Of a stretch of DNA of 64,000 nt, positions 16,929 to 25,291 are shown one piece after another; position 1 is the first letter of the stretch, and each line of letters opens with the position of its first letter. The notes beneath the pieces are model-generated. The model was not told the origin of the DNA, ran no database searches, and saw nothing but the letters and a program-made list of their open reading frames with translations. The stretch comes from VXNE01 sp963665455 (GTDB taxonomy: Bacteria; Pseudomonadota; Gammaproteobacteria; Pseudomonadales; Azotimanducaceae). The DNA lies in assembly GCA_963665455.1 (NCBI GenBank), contig OY762279.1, positions 5,022,001-5,086,000 of the forward strand, given 5' to 3'. A program made the translations under genes and the position numbers.

Positions 16929-17110
16929 CGGGGAGTCCCGCCGGCTAGATGGGTGGATGGTACCCGACCCAGGTCGCGTCATTGGCCGCGCCCGCAGCCG
17001 ATGAAGCGCGTCCGCAGCGAAGCCGGCACTTCGCGGCAGGTGGTCCTTTTCGCCGCCACTCGCACATAATGGCCCTTGGACGACCGTAGCGATCACCCAA
17101 GTCGGGCGCC

Positions 17111-18499
17111 ATGCCCATCGACCCGATCCCCCTGTGGCGACAGATCAATCTCGGCGCAGACAGCGGCCTAGAGCTGAAGGAGGCGCGCTTCCGCCACCAT
17201 CGGGTTTCCTGGCCCGGCGAGGACGACCTCGCCAACGCCCTCGCCGCCTTCGCCAACGCCGAGGGTGGACGGCTGGTCCTTGGGGTCGCGGACGACCGCC
17301 GCCCGCAGTCCCTCGACGCGAGCCAGTTGGATGCCCTGGCGGACTTCGTGAAGGAGATCTGCTCCGACAAGATCCAGCCGGCACTCGACTTCCGGCTACA
17401 TCGGGTGCCCGTACCGGAGGCCGACAAACAAGGCGTACTCGTGGTCGACGTCCCCCCCGGGGTCACGGTCCACAGATCGCCCGGCGGCTACTTTCGTCGC
17501 CGGGGCGACAGCCGGAGACAGATGGGCGCGGAGGAAATCCGCCGTCTTACCCAAGCCCGGGGCCAATCAGACGCCGCCGCCACGGACACACAGGTCGTGG
17601 ATGCAACAAGCGCACGCAGCCTGCAACCCGGTCTATGGCGCCGATACGCGAGTTCTCGAAGCAACGACCCCGAAGACGTCCTGCTTCGCAAGCTCAAGTT
17701 CCTGAAGGAAGACCCTCGGGGCATTCCCCGCGCCACGGCGGGCGGCGTGTTGTTGGGTACGGACGACCCGACCCAATGGCTCGCGAATGCGTACGTTCAA
17801 GCGGTCTGCTATACGGGAACCCGCGCTGACGCGGCCCGACAGTTGGACGCCCAGGACATCAGCGGCCCCCTCGATCAACAGATCGCGGGGGCCATGCGCT
17901 TCGTCCTGCGCAACCGCCGCGTCGCGGCCCGCAAGGATCCCGCCCGCGTCGACCTGCCACAGTACAGCGAGCGGGCGGTGTTCGAAGCGATCGTCAACGC
18001 CGTGGTACACCGCGACTACGCGATCTCTGGCTCCCGGATACGCTTGTTCATGTTCGACGACCGCCTCGAACTCTACTCGCCGGGGGCCCTGTGCAACTCG
18101 ATGACGACGGACGACCTGCGGACGAGTCAATTTACGCGCAACGAGTTGCTCGCATCCCGCCTCGGCCAATGCCCGGTGGGCGACATACCCGGCGCCGGGG
18201 AGCGCGAGTACTTCATCGAACGCCGGGGCGAAGGCGTGGCCGTCATAGAGGACGAAACGTTCGCCCTGGCCGGCAGAAGGCCCGACTTCGAGGTGCTCGG
18301 CGAACGCGAGCTGAGGCTGATGCTAAGCTATCTGTACGCGGACAACGTCGCCATCGACGACGGCAAACAACAACCCGTCCACTTCCGCCTCAACGAGCCC
18401 CTCCGCCTGACGGATTCCCTTGGCGTTGACGTGACCCTGTGGTTTCGCGAGATGGTCGGCGCGTCCTGCGTTTTCGACTATCGCGGCGGCAGCGGTTGA
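17111..18499 (+). CDS. AlbA_2 (Schlafen-type) domain ATP-binding protein
   Basis: A 462-aa protein. Residues about 15-150 form a Schlafen AlbA_2 domain: ESGxExKEA-like LELKEARFRHH, LAAFANAEGGRLVLGVAD and GGYFRRRGDS. Residues about 280-370 look like the associated GHKL-type ATPase (AVFEAIVNAVVHRDYAI, with the N-box NAVVHRDY, and IRLFMFDDRLELYSPG). This combination is often annotated as transcriptional regulator and is frequent in defence-rich regions; its ligand is not established. ATG 17111 is used. It begins divergently from metY, with 182 bp between them, and ends 25 bp before the AhpD-like gene. Confidence 0.75.
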   Translation: MPIDPIPLWRQINLGADSGLELKEARFRHHRVSWPGEDDLANALAAFANAEGGRLVLGVADDRRPQSLDASQLDALADFVKEICSDKIQPALDFRLHRVPVPEADKQGVLVVDVPPGVTVHRSPGGYFRRRGDSRRQMGAEEIRRLTQARGQSDAAATDTQVVDATSARSLQPGLWRRYASSRSNDPEDVLLRKLKFLKEDPRGIPRATAGGVLLGTDDPTQWLANAYVQAVCYTGTRADAARQLDAQDISGPLDQQIAGAMRFVLRNRRVAARKDPARVDLPQYSERAVFEAIVNAVVHRDYAISGSRIRLFMFDDRLELYSPGALCNSMTTDDLRTSQFTRNELLASRLGQCPVGDIPGAGEREYFIERRGEGVAVIEDETFALAGRRPDFEVLGERELRLMLSYLYADNVAIDDGKQQPVHFRLNEPLRLTDSLGVDVTLWFREMVGASCVFDYRGGSG

Positions 18500-18524
18500 G
18501 CCGGGCCTCTGCTATGCTGATCCC

Positions 18525-19613
18525 ATGTACGACACCCCATACCCCGTCCGTCCAGACCTGAAGGAAAAGCACGCCGCCGCTTGGCGCATGATCGCGTCCC
18601 CCGGGCCCTACTTCACCGCCGCCGAGCGCGTGCAGATCGTGGAGGAAGCCCGCGCGGCGCTTTCATGCGACCTCTGCCGCCGGCGCCGCGATGCCTTGTC
18701 GCCAAACGCGGTGACCGGGACGCACGACGCGGCCAGCGATCTACCGCCGGTCCTAGTCGATGCCATCCATCGCATCCGCACGGATCCGGCGCGCCTGACC
18801 AAGTCCGTCTTCGAGGGCGTGGTCGCCTCGGGAATCACTGCCGAGCAGTACATCGAGGCCGTATCCGTGGTGTGTACGTCCGTGATCGTGGATACGTTCC
18901 ACAACGCGCTCGGCCTACCCGTACCGCAAACACCCGATCCAGAACCCGGTCCGGCAACCGGGCCGGAAGCCGCCCGGGTGGTCGACGCCGGCGCTTGGGT
19001 GCCCTTGACGGACGTGGAGGTCGAAGACGGCATCTTCGGGCTGCCGCAGCAGCCGAACATCGCCCGCGCGATGGGGCTCGTACCGAGCGCCGTGGCGCTC
19101 TTCTTCCTGGCCTTCCGCGCCCACTACGCGCTCCGCGACGTTCCGCTCAGCATCAGCCAGGCGCAGGCCGAGTTCATCGCGTCCCGGGTGTCCGCCATCA
19201 ACGAGTGCTTCTACTGAACCACCGCGCACACCATGCTGCTCCGGGCGAGCGGCGAGCGAGACGAGCAGACCTATGACCTCTCCGCGGTCACCGACGGCCA
19301 CGGAGACTCGGGCGTGCCGCATTCCGACACGATCCGGGCACTCACTGAAGCCGCGGTCGCGAACCGCTGGGACGAGTTGGCGACAGCGCGCGACGCGGCG
19401 AGCGCCGTCATGGGCGAGCAGGCCATGGTGGATGTCCTGACCGTCGCCGCGGGCTTCAACGGCATCACCCGGGTCGCCGACGCGACGGGCATCCCCCTCG
19501 ACGACCGTGCGCAGGCTGCGACCGAGGAGATGCGCGCCGTGGTGGGCATTGACCGGTTTGATTACGCGGAGAAGAGCGCACGTTACGATGCGGTCGGCGC
19601 CTCGGCGTCCTGA
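18525..19613 (+). CDS. AhpD-like selenoprotein candidate (ECxxU redox motif, in-frame UGA)
   Basis: Read through TGA 19215-19217, this is one 362-aa alkylhydroperoxidase (AhpD/CMD)-like protein. Codons 227-235 give E-C-F-Y-U-T-T-A-H, where every AhpD-type core has E-C-x-x-C-x-x-x-H. The UGA thus replaces the second cysteine of the redox motif. Protein-like sequence continues in the same frame to TGA 19613 (LLRASGER, then AAGFNGITRVADATGIPLDD), and no start fits at the break. A second Cys pair, SCDLC (residues 47-51), lies near the N-terminus. Selenocysteine here would make a more reactive peroxidase or disulfide-exchange site. A SECIS-like hairpin follows the UGA. The alternative, a nonsense mutation, would have had to hit exactly the catalytic codon. 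Sel machinery is outside the window, but SelU is present at 28 kb. Confidence 0.75.
19235..19253 (+). promoter_or_regulatory. SECIS-like hairpin for the AhpD-like UGA
   Basis: Seventeen bases after TGA 19215-19217 starts a 7-bp stem GCTGCTC/GAGCGGC (19235-19241 with 19247-19253; one G-T pair) closing a 5-nt loop CGGGC. A G among the first two loop bases and a loop about 25 nt from the UGA are what bacterial SECIS elements show. The GU found in many SelB-binding loops is absent, so experimental support matters. Confidence 0.55.
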
Positions 19614-19813
19614 GCACGCGCCAGCGACTCTAGCCGACGCAGCCAGCCCGCAAAGTGCCGACACTGCTCGGTCATACTTGCTAAAGACACCGCCTCCGCA
19701 ACTACAGTGCCATCGCCAACCTTGGCGAATCCTCGCTCGGCAAGATGCGGCGCAAGTAGCCGGTTGACGAATGCCTCTTCCGTCCGGCCCTTCACGTGAA
19801 CGAGTAGGCGCAT
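19583..19813 (-). pseudogene. internally deleted DUF4276 gene
   Basis: ATG 19813 gives RLLVHVKGRTEEAFVNRLL and APHLAERGF, the normal N-terminus of DUF4276 proteins (about 200 aa, TOPRIM-like fold). It then jumps to ASMTEQCRHFAGWLRRLESL, the normal C-terminus. Roughly 120 central residues are missing, so only 76 codons remain. It follows the AAA ATPase gene by 22 bp; AAA plus DUF4276 is a common two-gene defence-like unit. The 3' end overlaps the convergent AhpD-like gene by 31 bp. Confidence 0.6.
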
Positions 19814-19835
19814 CTTCACCCGGCGCGGCGCGGCG

Positions 19836-20888
19836 TCAGGCCGGCCGACCTCCAAAGTGGTTCTTCTCCCAAAGCTCACCGAGACTGAAGTCTTCCAGCC
19901 ACTCTTCGAGTTTGGGGCGTTCTAGCCGCGTAAACTCGGTCGCGCCATCCACCAAGTCGACCACGATCACATCCTCTGGCTCGAAGTAGTCGACAAGGGT
20001 TGGCGACTGCGTGGCCACGATCACGGTTGAGTCCTGTGCAGCCGTCCCAATCATCTCCGCCAGCAGGCAGATTGCCGCAGGATGGAGGCCGAGCTCCGGC
20101 TCGTCCACGATGATGACGTCGGGGCGAAGTGCCACGGGCTGGCGAAACAACGTCGCAAGAGCGATGAACCGAAGCGTCCCATCCGACATCGAGGCCCCGT
20201 CGAAAAACTCGTCCGACTCGGCATGAAGCCATTCGAGCCGGATTGAGTCTTCGTCGTCTTCGTCAGGTTCGAGCACGAAATCCGATACGAAGGGAGCCGC
20301 CATGCGCACTGTTTGGAGTATCCGCCGGTAGGACTCTCGCCGGTGGTTCTTCAGGCGGTATAGAAACGAGGCCAGGTTGGCGCCGTCGGTGCGCAGCCGG
20401 CGACGGTTGCGAACGAGCGCAGTGCGCCGCAACGGCGACCTCGCACTGGTGTCGTGGAACTGGTAGGCACCCCATCTGGCCATGATGCGGTCTAGAACCT
20501 TCTCGGCTTCTCCTTCGTCATCGGCGGGGAATAGGAGGTCTATCTCGGCACCCTCGTCATTCGACAAGCTCTCCTCCACCGTGAACAGACGGTCCTCGTC
20601 GGTTGGAATGAGGACGGCCGAATACTCTATGGCGTCGGAAAGCCGGAGCTCAATGCGGATCTCCGAAGTGCGTTTCGAGCCGAAATGAAGCGCTCGGTCG
20701 GCACCGCCCCGCATGGCGGAATAGCGTTCTTCCTGGCCGAGCCGTACCGCGTGGGTCAGCGGGAAGACGTCGAGGAAGTTCGACTTGCCCGACCCGTTGG
20801 CGCCGATGAGCACATTCATGGGCCGCAACTCAAGATCCAGCTCGCGAATGCTCTTGAAGCCGTGAATCTTGATGCCCTCGAGTGCCAT
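19836..20888 (-). CDS. AAA-family ATPase (AAA_15/AAA_21, OLD/PARIS-like)
   Basis: A 350-aa ABC/SMC-type ATPase. Walker A GANGSGKS is at residues 29-36 after IKIHGFKSIRELDLEL; the signature-like MSDGTLRF is near 245; Walker B is VIIVDEPELGLH (about 270-281) with the His and the D-loop; VIVATQSPTLVD is the switch. There is no internal coiled-coil arm, as in stand-alone AAA_15/21 proteins of OLD-, retron- and PARIS-like defence units. ATG 20888 is the first start at the domain edge; the long open frame upstream is not coding. The partner DUF4276 gene downstream is gutted, so the system is probably inactive or the ATPase is an orphan. Confidence 0.8.
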   Translation of the reverse strand: MALEGIKIHGFKSIRELDLELRPMNVLIGANGSGKSNFLDVFPLTHAVRLGQEERYSAMRGGADRALHFGSKRTSEIRIELRLSDAIEYSAVLIPTDEDRLFTVEESLSNDEGAEIDLLFPADDEGEAEKVLDRIMARWGAYQFHDTSARSPLRRTALVRNRRRLRTDGANLASFLYRLKNHRRESYRRILQTVRMAAPFVSDFVLEPDEDDEDSIRLEWLHAESDEFFDGASMSDGTLRFIALATLFRQPVALRPDVIIVDEPELGLHPAAICLLAEMIGTAAQDSTVIVATQSPTLVDYFEPEDVIVVDLVDGATEFTRLERPKLEEWLEDFSLGELWEKNHFGGRPA

Positions 20889-21085
20889 GTGCCCTACTCG
20901 CGACGCCCGTGCCTGTGGCGCGCCATGGTTTGCTCCCGTCTGCGCTCGTTGAACGCCCGTCGGAGATCGTCCGGCGACTCCGCCGCTATGGTAGCGCCTT
21001 GGCTTCGGTTGCGCCGTGGCATGCCGGGGCGAACTCAAGGCGCAAGGCGACGGGGACGTCAGGAAGGCGGCACCCCAGTTCTCCT

Positions 21086-22009
21086 TCAGCCCAGCGCGTA
21101 GCCAAGCGCCGCGCGCAGTTCGGCGTGGCGGAACTCGAAGCCGCTGTCGAGGGCCTTGCTGGGCAACACCCGCTGGCCGCCGAAAAGCAGTTCCCGCGCC
21201 AGATCGCCCAGTAACGCGGTCACCGGCATGCGCGGTATGCGGAGGAACGCCGGCCGGGCGAGAGTCAGCCCAAGCGTCCGCACGAATTCCGCGTTCGTGA
21301 CCGGGTTGGGCGCGGTGGCGTTGATTGGACCGCTTAGCGTGTCGCGCGTGGCGACGTGGGCGATGAGCCGCACGAGGTCGTCCCGCTCGATCCACGACAT
21401 CCAATGCGCGCCGGTGCCGAACCGAGCCCCAAGCCCCAGCCGGAACGGGACCAGTAGTTGCCCCAGGAGCCCGCCGTCCCGGGCGAGTACGAGGCCGATG
21501 CGAAGCTGCACGACACGTATCCCATGAGTCTCCGCCGCGGCCCCCGCAGACTCCGCCGCCACGCAGACGCGGTGGCTGAAGCAGTCCCGCGCGTCCGCCG
21601 CCTCGTCCAACGGCTCGTCGCCCCGGAGGCCGTACCAGCCAACGGCCGAGGCGTTGATCCAGACCCGGGGCTTCACCTCCAGACGATCCACCAAGGCCAG
21701 CAACCGTTCGGCCACCTGCGGCCGGGAGCGCAGAATCCGCGTGCGGCGGGACGCGGTCCAAATGCCACCCGCAATCGGTTCGCCGGCCAAGTGCACGACG
21801 ACGTCGATCCGTTCCTCCGGGGCGATCATGGCCAGATCGGTAATGACGCGGATCGGCGATCCAAAGCCAGCACGATCCGCATCCCGCGTCAGGACCGTCA
21901 CGGACGCGGATTCGAGCGCCTCCACCAGACGCCGGCCGATGAAGCCCGTTCCGCCCGTGATCAGCCATCGGTCGCCCGATGGGACCGACAGCGTCGGGTC
22001 CCGCTTCAT
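21086..22009 (-). CDS. TIGR01777/YfcH-like NAD(P)-dependent epimerase
   Basis: A 307-aa extended SDR. WLITGGTGFIGRRLVEAL is the NAD(P)-binding GxxGxxG site; VVHLAGEPIAGG and INASAVGWYG are diagnostic of the TIGR01777 (YfcH/SDR39U1) family, whose substrate is unknown. The C-terminal DUF1731-like part has LGDLARELLFGGQRVLPSKA and DSGFEFRHAELRAAL, so it is full length. ATG 22009 overlaps the stop of the GbsR-type regulator by 4 bp, so both are read from one transcript and the regulator may control it. Confidence 0.85.
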   Translation of the reverse strand: MKRDPTLSVPSGDRWLITGGTGFIGRRLVEALESASVTVLTRDADRAGFGSPIRVITDLAMIAPEERIDVVVHLAGEPIAGGIWTASRRTRILRSRPQVAERLLALVDRLEVKPRVWINASAVGWYGLRGDEPLDEAADARDCFSHRVCVAAESAGAAAETHGIRVVQLRIGLVLARDGGLLGQLLVPFRLGLGARFGTGAHWMSWIERDDLVRLIAHVATRDTLSGPINATAPNPVTNAEFVRTLGLTLARPAFLRIPRMPVTALLGDLARELLFGGQRVLPSKALDSGFEFRHAELRAALGYALG

Positions 22010-22629
22010 CTCCTCACGCCGCCCGACCCTGGCCGCAGCGCCCGCACCACCCGCGCGCCCATGCTGATCAACGCGATGAGGCTCGACTTCGGCAGGGTCA
22101 GCATCTGCTCGTACCAGCTATTCATCGTTTCGATGAACGCCATCATGTCCGCGAGCCGGGTCATGGCCGTCCCGTTGACGCTCGGGTCCGCCTCCGCCGC
22201 CGCCACGCATTCCCGCAATGCCCGCTGCGCGGGGTCGATCTCCCGGGCCTTGCGCCCTTCCGCGATGCACTTGACCACCTCCCAGAGGTCCGTCTCGGCC
22301 TCGAAGTGATCGCGGCGGTCGCCACGGACCGGCGCGCGCCAGATGAGTTTCCATCCCACGAGTTCCCGGACCGCGTTGCTGACGCCCGAACGGGCAATGC
22401 CGAGCCGTTCGGAGATCTCCTCGGCCGCGAGGGGCCGGTCGGAGAGGTAGAGGAGCGCGAACACCTGCGCGATGGAGCGGTTCACGCCCCAGTGGCTGCC
22501 CATGTCGCCCCAATGGAGGATGAATTTCTCCACCGGCTCCGGCAGCGGCGTGCCCGTATTCGTCGTTCCGTCCACCGGCGTCGCTGCCGATGCCCCCGCG
22601 GGCGTCCCCCGATCCGTGTCCCGCTCCAT
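22006..22629 (-). CDS. GbsR/MarR-family transcriptional regulator
   Basis: A 207-aa winged-helix repressor-type protein. FILHWGDMGSHWGVNRSIAQ is the GbsR-family N-terminus, LAAEEISERLGIARSGVSN the helix-turn-helix and DRRDHFEAETDLWEVVK the wing. The C-terminal half (residues 120-200) is helical and probably dimerises. ATG 22629 has a GGGGGA Shine-Dalgarno seven bases upstream; a TTG at 22644 is less likely. An 18-bp perfect palindrome lies about 30 bp upstream and is probably its own operator. It is coupled to the YfcH-like gene. Confidence 0.8.
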   Translation of the reverse strand: MERDTDRGTPAGASAATPVDGTTNTGTPLPEPVEKFILHWGDMGSHWGVNRSIAQVFALLYLSDRPLAAEEISERLGIARSGVSNAVRELVGWKLIWRAPVRGDRRDHFEAETDLWEVVKCIAEGRKAREIDPAQRALRECVAAAEADPSVNGTAMTRLADMMAFIETMNSWYEQMLTLPKSSLIALISMGARVVRALRPGSGGVRR

Positions 22630-22658
22630 ATGCCTGTCCCCCAACGAACGTTCCGATG

Positions 22659-22676
22659 TTTCTGTCGCGACAGAAA
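22659..22676. promoter_or_regulatory. 18-bp perfect palindrome, likely GbsR operator
   Basis: TTTCTGTCGCGACAGAAA is fully symmetric and lies in the promoter region of the GbsR-type gene. MarR/GbsR dimers bind such sequences, so autoregulation is likely. It could also influence the thioesterase gene, whose 3' end is 50 bp away, but that gene points in from the other side. Confidence 0.6.
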
Positions 22677-22726
22677 TATCGAGCTATTTCGACGAAAGTT
22701 CAACCAGCGCGCATCCACGCAACGGT

Positions 22727-23140
22727 TCAGGCGACGGGTGGACGATCCGAGATCATGAAGCTGCCCGTCGCCTCCGCGACGAGGGTGCCATCGTCCTGCC
22801 TCAGGATCTTGCCCTCCAAGACCGCAAGGCGGCCCTTGCGCTTCTGCAACCTCCCCTCTAGCCGAATCGGCGTCCCGACGGGCAATGCCCGCCGGTAACG
22901 CACCTCGGCGCGGGCCGTGAAGCACTGTTCGCCCTGCAGGTACACCCAGTTCGCCATCACGTCGTCGAGCAGGCTGAACAGGATGCCGCCGTGGGTCACG
23001 CCGTCGTAGCCGGCGTGGTTGGGCGCTGGCACGAACTCGGCGCGGCACACGTCCTCCTCCATGCGGAAGGAGACGTGCAGTCCGTCCGGATTGCCGGGCC
23101 CGCAGACGAAGCACCGGTTGGCGGGAGATTCGAGGGACAT
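22727..23140 (-). CDS. PaaI-family acyl-CoA thioesterase (hotdog fold)
   Basis: A 137-aa single hotdog domain. CFVCGPGNPDGLHVSFR opens the protein; THGGILFSLLDDVMANW carries the PaaI-type HGG motif and the helix with the catalytic acid (Asp). The last strands run from FTARAEVRYRRALPVGT to VAEATGSFMI. It should hydrolyse small or medium acyl-CoA thioesters in the cytoplasm. Its ATG (23138-23140) overlaps by two bases the ATG of the divergent Nudix gene if that gene starts at 23139, which means the promoters must lie inside each other's coding sequence. Confidence 0.8.
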   Translation of the reverse strand: MSLESPANRCFVCGPGNPDGLHVSFRMEEDVCRAEFVPAPNHAGYDGVTHGGILFSLLDDVMANWVYLQGEQCFTARAEVRYRRALPVGTPIRLEGRLQKRKGRLAVLEGKILRQDDGTLVAEATGSFMISDRPPVA

Positions 23141-23159
23141 GCGCGGCTATCATAGCGCG

Positions 23160-23759
23160 GTGCTTCCCATCGCCGACATCGAGGCGCGCCTGGCCGCGCA
23201 CGAACCCGTGCACTTCCCCGTCCGGCCCGAGACGCGCCAGGCGGCAGTCGCCGTGGTGCTGCGCGAACGCGGTGGCCACACCGAGGTGCTCTTCATCAAG
23301 CGCGCCGTGAAACACGGCGACCCCTGGTCCGGCGACATGGCGTTTCCGGGGGGACACCGGGAGCCGGCGGACGCGGACCTCGCGGCGGCGGCGATCCGCG
23401 AGACCGAGGAGGAGATCGGGCTCGTCATCGGACCCGGCGACATGATCGGAGAGTTGCCCCAGCAACGTCCCGTCCGGCGCACGGGGCGCATAGACCTGCT
23501 GGTCGCGCCCTACGTCTTCACGATCGACGGGGATCCATCGTTCGAGCTCAGCCACGAGGTGGCGGAGGTCGTCTGGACGCGCCTCGCGCCCATGCACACG
23601 GGAGACAACCGGGCCAGGGAGCATCGTTCCATCGACGGCAATTCGATCCCGTTCCCCGGCTACCGGCTCGGCGAGCGCCACTTCGTGTGGGGCCTGACGT
23701 ACCGCATGGTGCAGAGCCTGTTCGAGGTGCTCGATCCGGAGTTCACGGCGGTCGATTGA
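23160..23759 (+). CDS. Nudix hydrolase, CoA pyrophosphatase type
   Basis: About 199 aa. The Nudix box is GGHREPADADLAAAAIRETE then EEIGL (residues about 65-88), preceded by LFIKRAVKHGDPWSGDMAFP. The last stretch matches the CoA-pyrophosphatase signature LxxxRxxxxRxhxGxhxFPGG (PROSITE UPF0035). The predicted reaction splits CoA into 4'-phosphopantetheine and 3',5'-ADP. GTG 23160 (VLPIADIEARL) is chosen; ATG 23139 would overlap the divergent thioesterase start by two bases. Neither has a strong ribosome-binding site. Confidence 0.8.
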   Translation: MLPIADIEARLAAHEPVHFPVRPETRQAAVAVVLRERGGHTEVLFIKRAVKHGDPWSGDMAFPGGHREPADADLAAAAIRETEEEIGLVIGPGDMIGELPQQRPVRRTGRIDLLVAPYVFTIDGDPSFELSHEVAEVVWTRLAPMHTGDNRAREHRSIDGNSIPFPGYRLGERHFVWGLTYRMVQSLFEVLDPEFTAVD

Positions 23760-23787
23760 GCCCCCAAGCTCCTTGGAAGCCGGCGCT

Positions 23788-25206
23788 CTAGCCGAAGATG
23801 CCCCGCCCGCCGGCATCGGCTTCGGGCAAGTCAAAGAAGTCAGCGATCGCGAGCCCCGCAGCGACGCTGGTGAACGGGTCATGCTCCACCACGCGTCCCG
23901 GGAAGCGTTCGTCGAGAATGCGCCGCACCGCGGGAATCTGCGAGGAACCTCCCGTGCGCAGCACCACGTCGAAATCGTCCGGCGCCATGCCGGCGCGTTC
24001 GATAGTCGCATCGACCGCCCGCTCGACGTCCCGGAGCGGGGCCGCGATCAGCGTCTCGAACTCCGTGCGCGTCAACCGCGCCTCGACATCGATCTCCGGG
24101 ATGTCGAGGACGGCCACCTCGGCGACCGACAACTCCGCCTTGAACGCCTTGATGGCCTGGAACACGAGATAACCCAAGTTCTGCTGGATGAGCTCCCGCA
24201 GGCGCCGGAACTTGTGCCGCGCCCGTCCGCCCGCCTCGATGCACGACTGTACGGCCGTCGTGTAGCGATTCTGGTTCAGCAGGTACGTGACCGGCCAATT
24301 GAGCAGGAACTCCTCGTAGTCCTCGAACGGGAACGGCGTCTCGATCTCCCGCGCCGTGCCGGGGCGGCGCCAGCGTTCCCCCTGGCCAAGCAGCGGGAAC
24401 AGTAGCTCGCGAAAGAGGCAGCGGTCGATGTGGTCGCCGCCGAGCGCGATGCCGTGCGTGGCCGCGACTCCGAACCCGCCGGCCCCGGCACGGGCGAGGA
24501 CGGAGAAGTCCAGCGTTCCGCCGCCAAAGTCGACCGTCAACACCCGGTCTCCCGCGGCGCGCCGGCCGTGCAGGTAGCTGACCGCCGCCGCGATCGGCTC
24601 CGGCACCATGCGGCAACGGACGATGCCGGCATGGCGGCACGCTTCGCCAAGACGCGACAGTGCGAGGGCGTCCCGGTGCTCGCCCCGGCCCTCGAAATGC
24701 ACGGGGTGACCGACGCACGCCTGATGGGCATCTGCATGTCGAGCGCCGAGCGCTCCAACAATGCGCAGCAGGATGGGCGTGATCAGCGCCACCAGCCGAA
24801 ACCGCTGATCGAACACGGAGAGCCGCCGAATGTCGGCATTGCCGAGCAGCCGCTTCGTGCCGTGGAACAGCCGCCCGCGCAGCCCGCTGTCGAGGGCCGG
24901 CGCCCCATACACCTTCTGCACGAGCAATTGGGGTGCCGCGCGCCCGCCCGGGTCCCCGCCCAGGGCCAGCGCCGCCTCGCCGATCACCTCCGGAATGAGT
25001 TCCACCTGACGGCCGGTGTTGTCCGCCACGTAGCGCTCCACGGCCTCCTGGCCCGTCAACGTCTGCAGATCGCGGTCGATGTAGGTCGCCGACGGCATGA
25101 TCGGCGACGTTCGCTCGAGGTCGATCAGGTGGACATCGTCGCCATCGAACACCGCCGCCGCGGAATTCGTGGTGCCGAAGTCGATGCCGATGCCCAAACG
25201 GTTCAC
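23788..25206 (-). CDS. Hsp70 family protein (YegD-like)
   Basis: A 472-aa actin/Hsp70 ATPase. Phosphate 1 is IGIDFGTTNSAAAVFDGD (residues 5-22), phosphate 2 VLTVDFGGGTLDFSVLARA (about 222-240) and the adenosine motif VVLRTGGSSQIPAVRRIL (about 416). It ends soon after the nucleotide-binding domain and lacks the peptide-binding domain of DnaK, as in E. coli YegD. Client and partner are unknown. It lies 85 bp downstream of msrA on the same strand, suggesting a protein-repair and chaperone transcript. Confidence 0.85.
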   Translation of the reverse strand: MNRLGIGIDFGTTNSAAAVFDGDDVHLIDLERTSPIMPSATYIDRDLQTLTGQEAVERYVADNTGRQVELIPEVIGEAALALGGDPGGRAAPQLLVQKVYGAPALDSGLRGRLFHGTKRLLGNADIRRLSVFDQRFRLVALITPILLRIVGALGARHADAHQACVGHPVHFEGRGEHRDALALSRLGEACRHAGIVRCRMVPEPIAAAVSYLHGRRAAGDRVLTVDFGGGTLDFSVLARAGAGGFGVAATHGIALGGDHIDRCLFRELLFPLLGQGERWRRPGTAREIETPFPFEDYEEFLLNWPVTYLLNQNRYTTAVQSCIEAGGRARHKFRRLRELIQQNLGYLVFQAIKAFKAELSVAEVAVLDIPEIDVEARLTRTEFETLIAAPLRDVERAVDATIERAGMAPDDFDVVLRTGGSSQIPAVRRILDERFPGRVVEHDPFTSVAAGLAIADFFDLPEADAGGRGIFG

Positions 25207-25291
25207 GGGTTCGGCTCAGCAAAGGCGGGTGGGCCGGACAACGCGGCCACAACCCGCGCCGAAGTCGTCCCGGACGAATGCGGCTCGGTGG

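Noticed and set aside
16929..17110. SAM or other riboswitch upstream of metY
   Set aside because: No conserved riboswitch core or terminator/antiterminator pair could be recognised in the 182-bp region.
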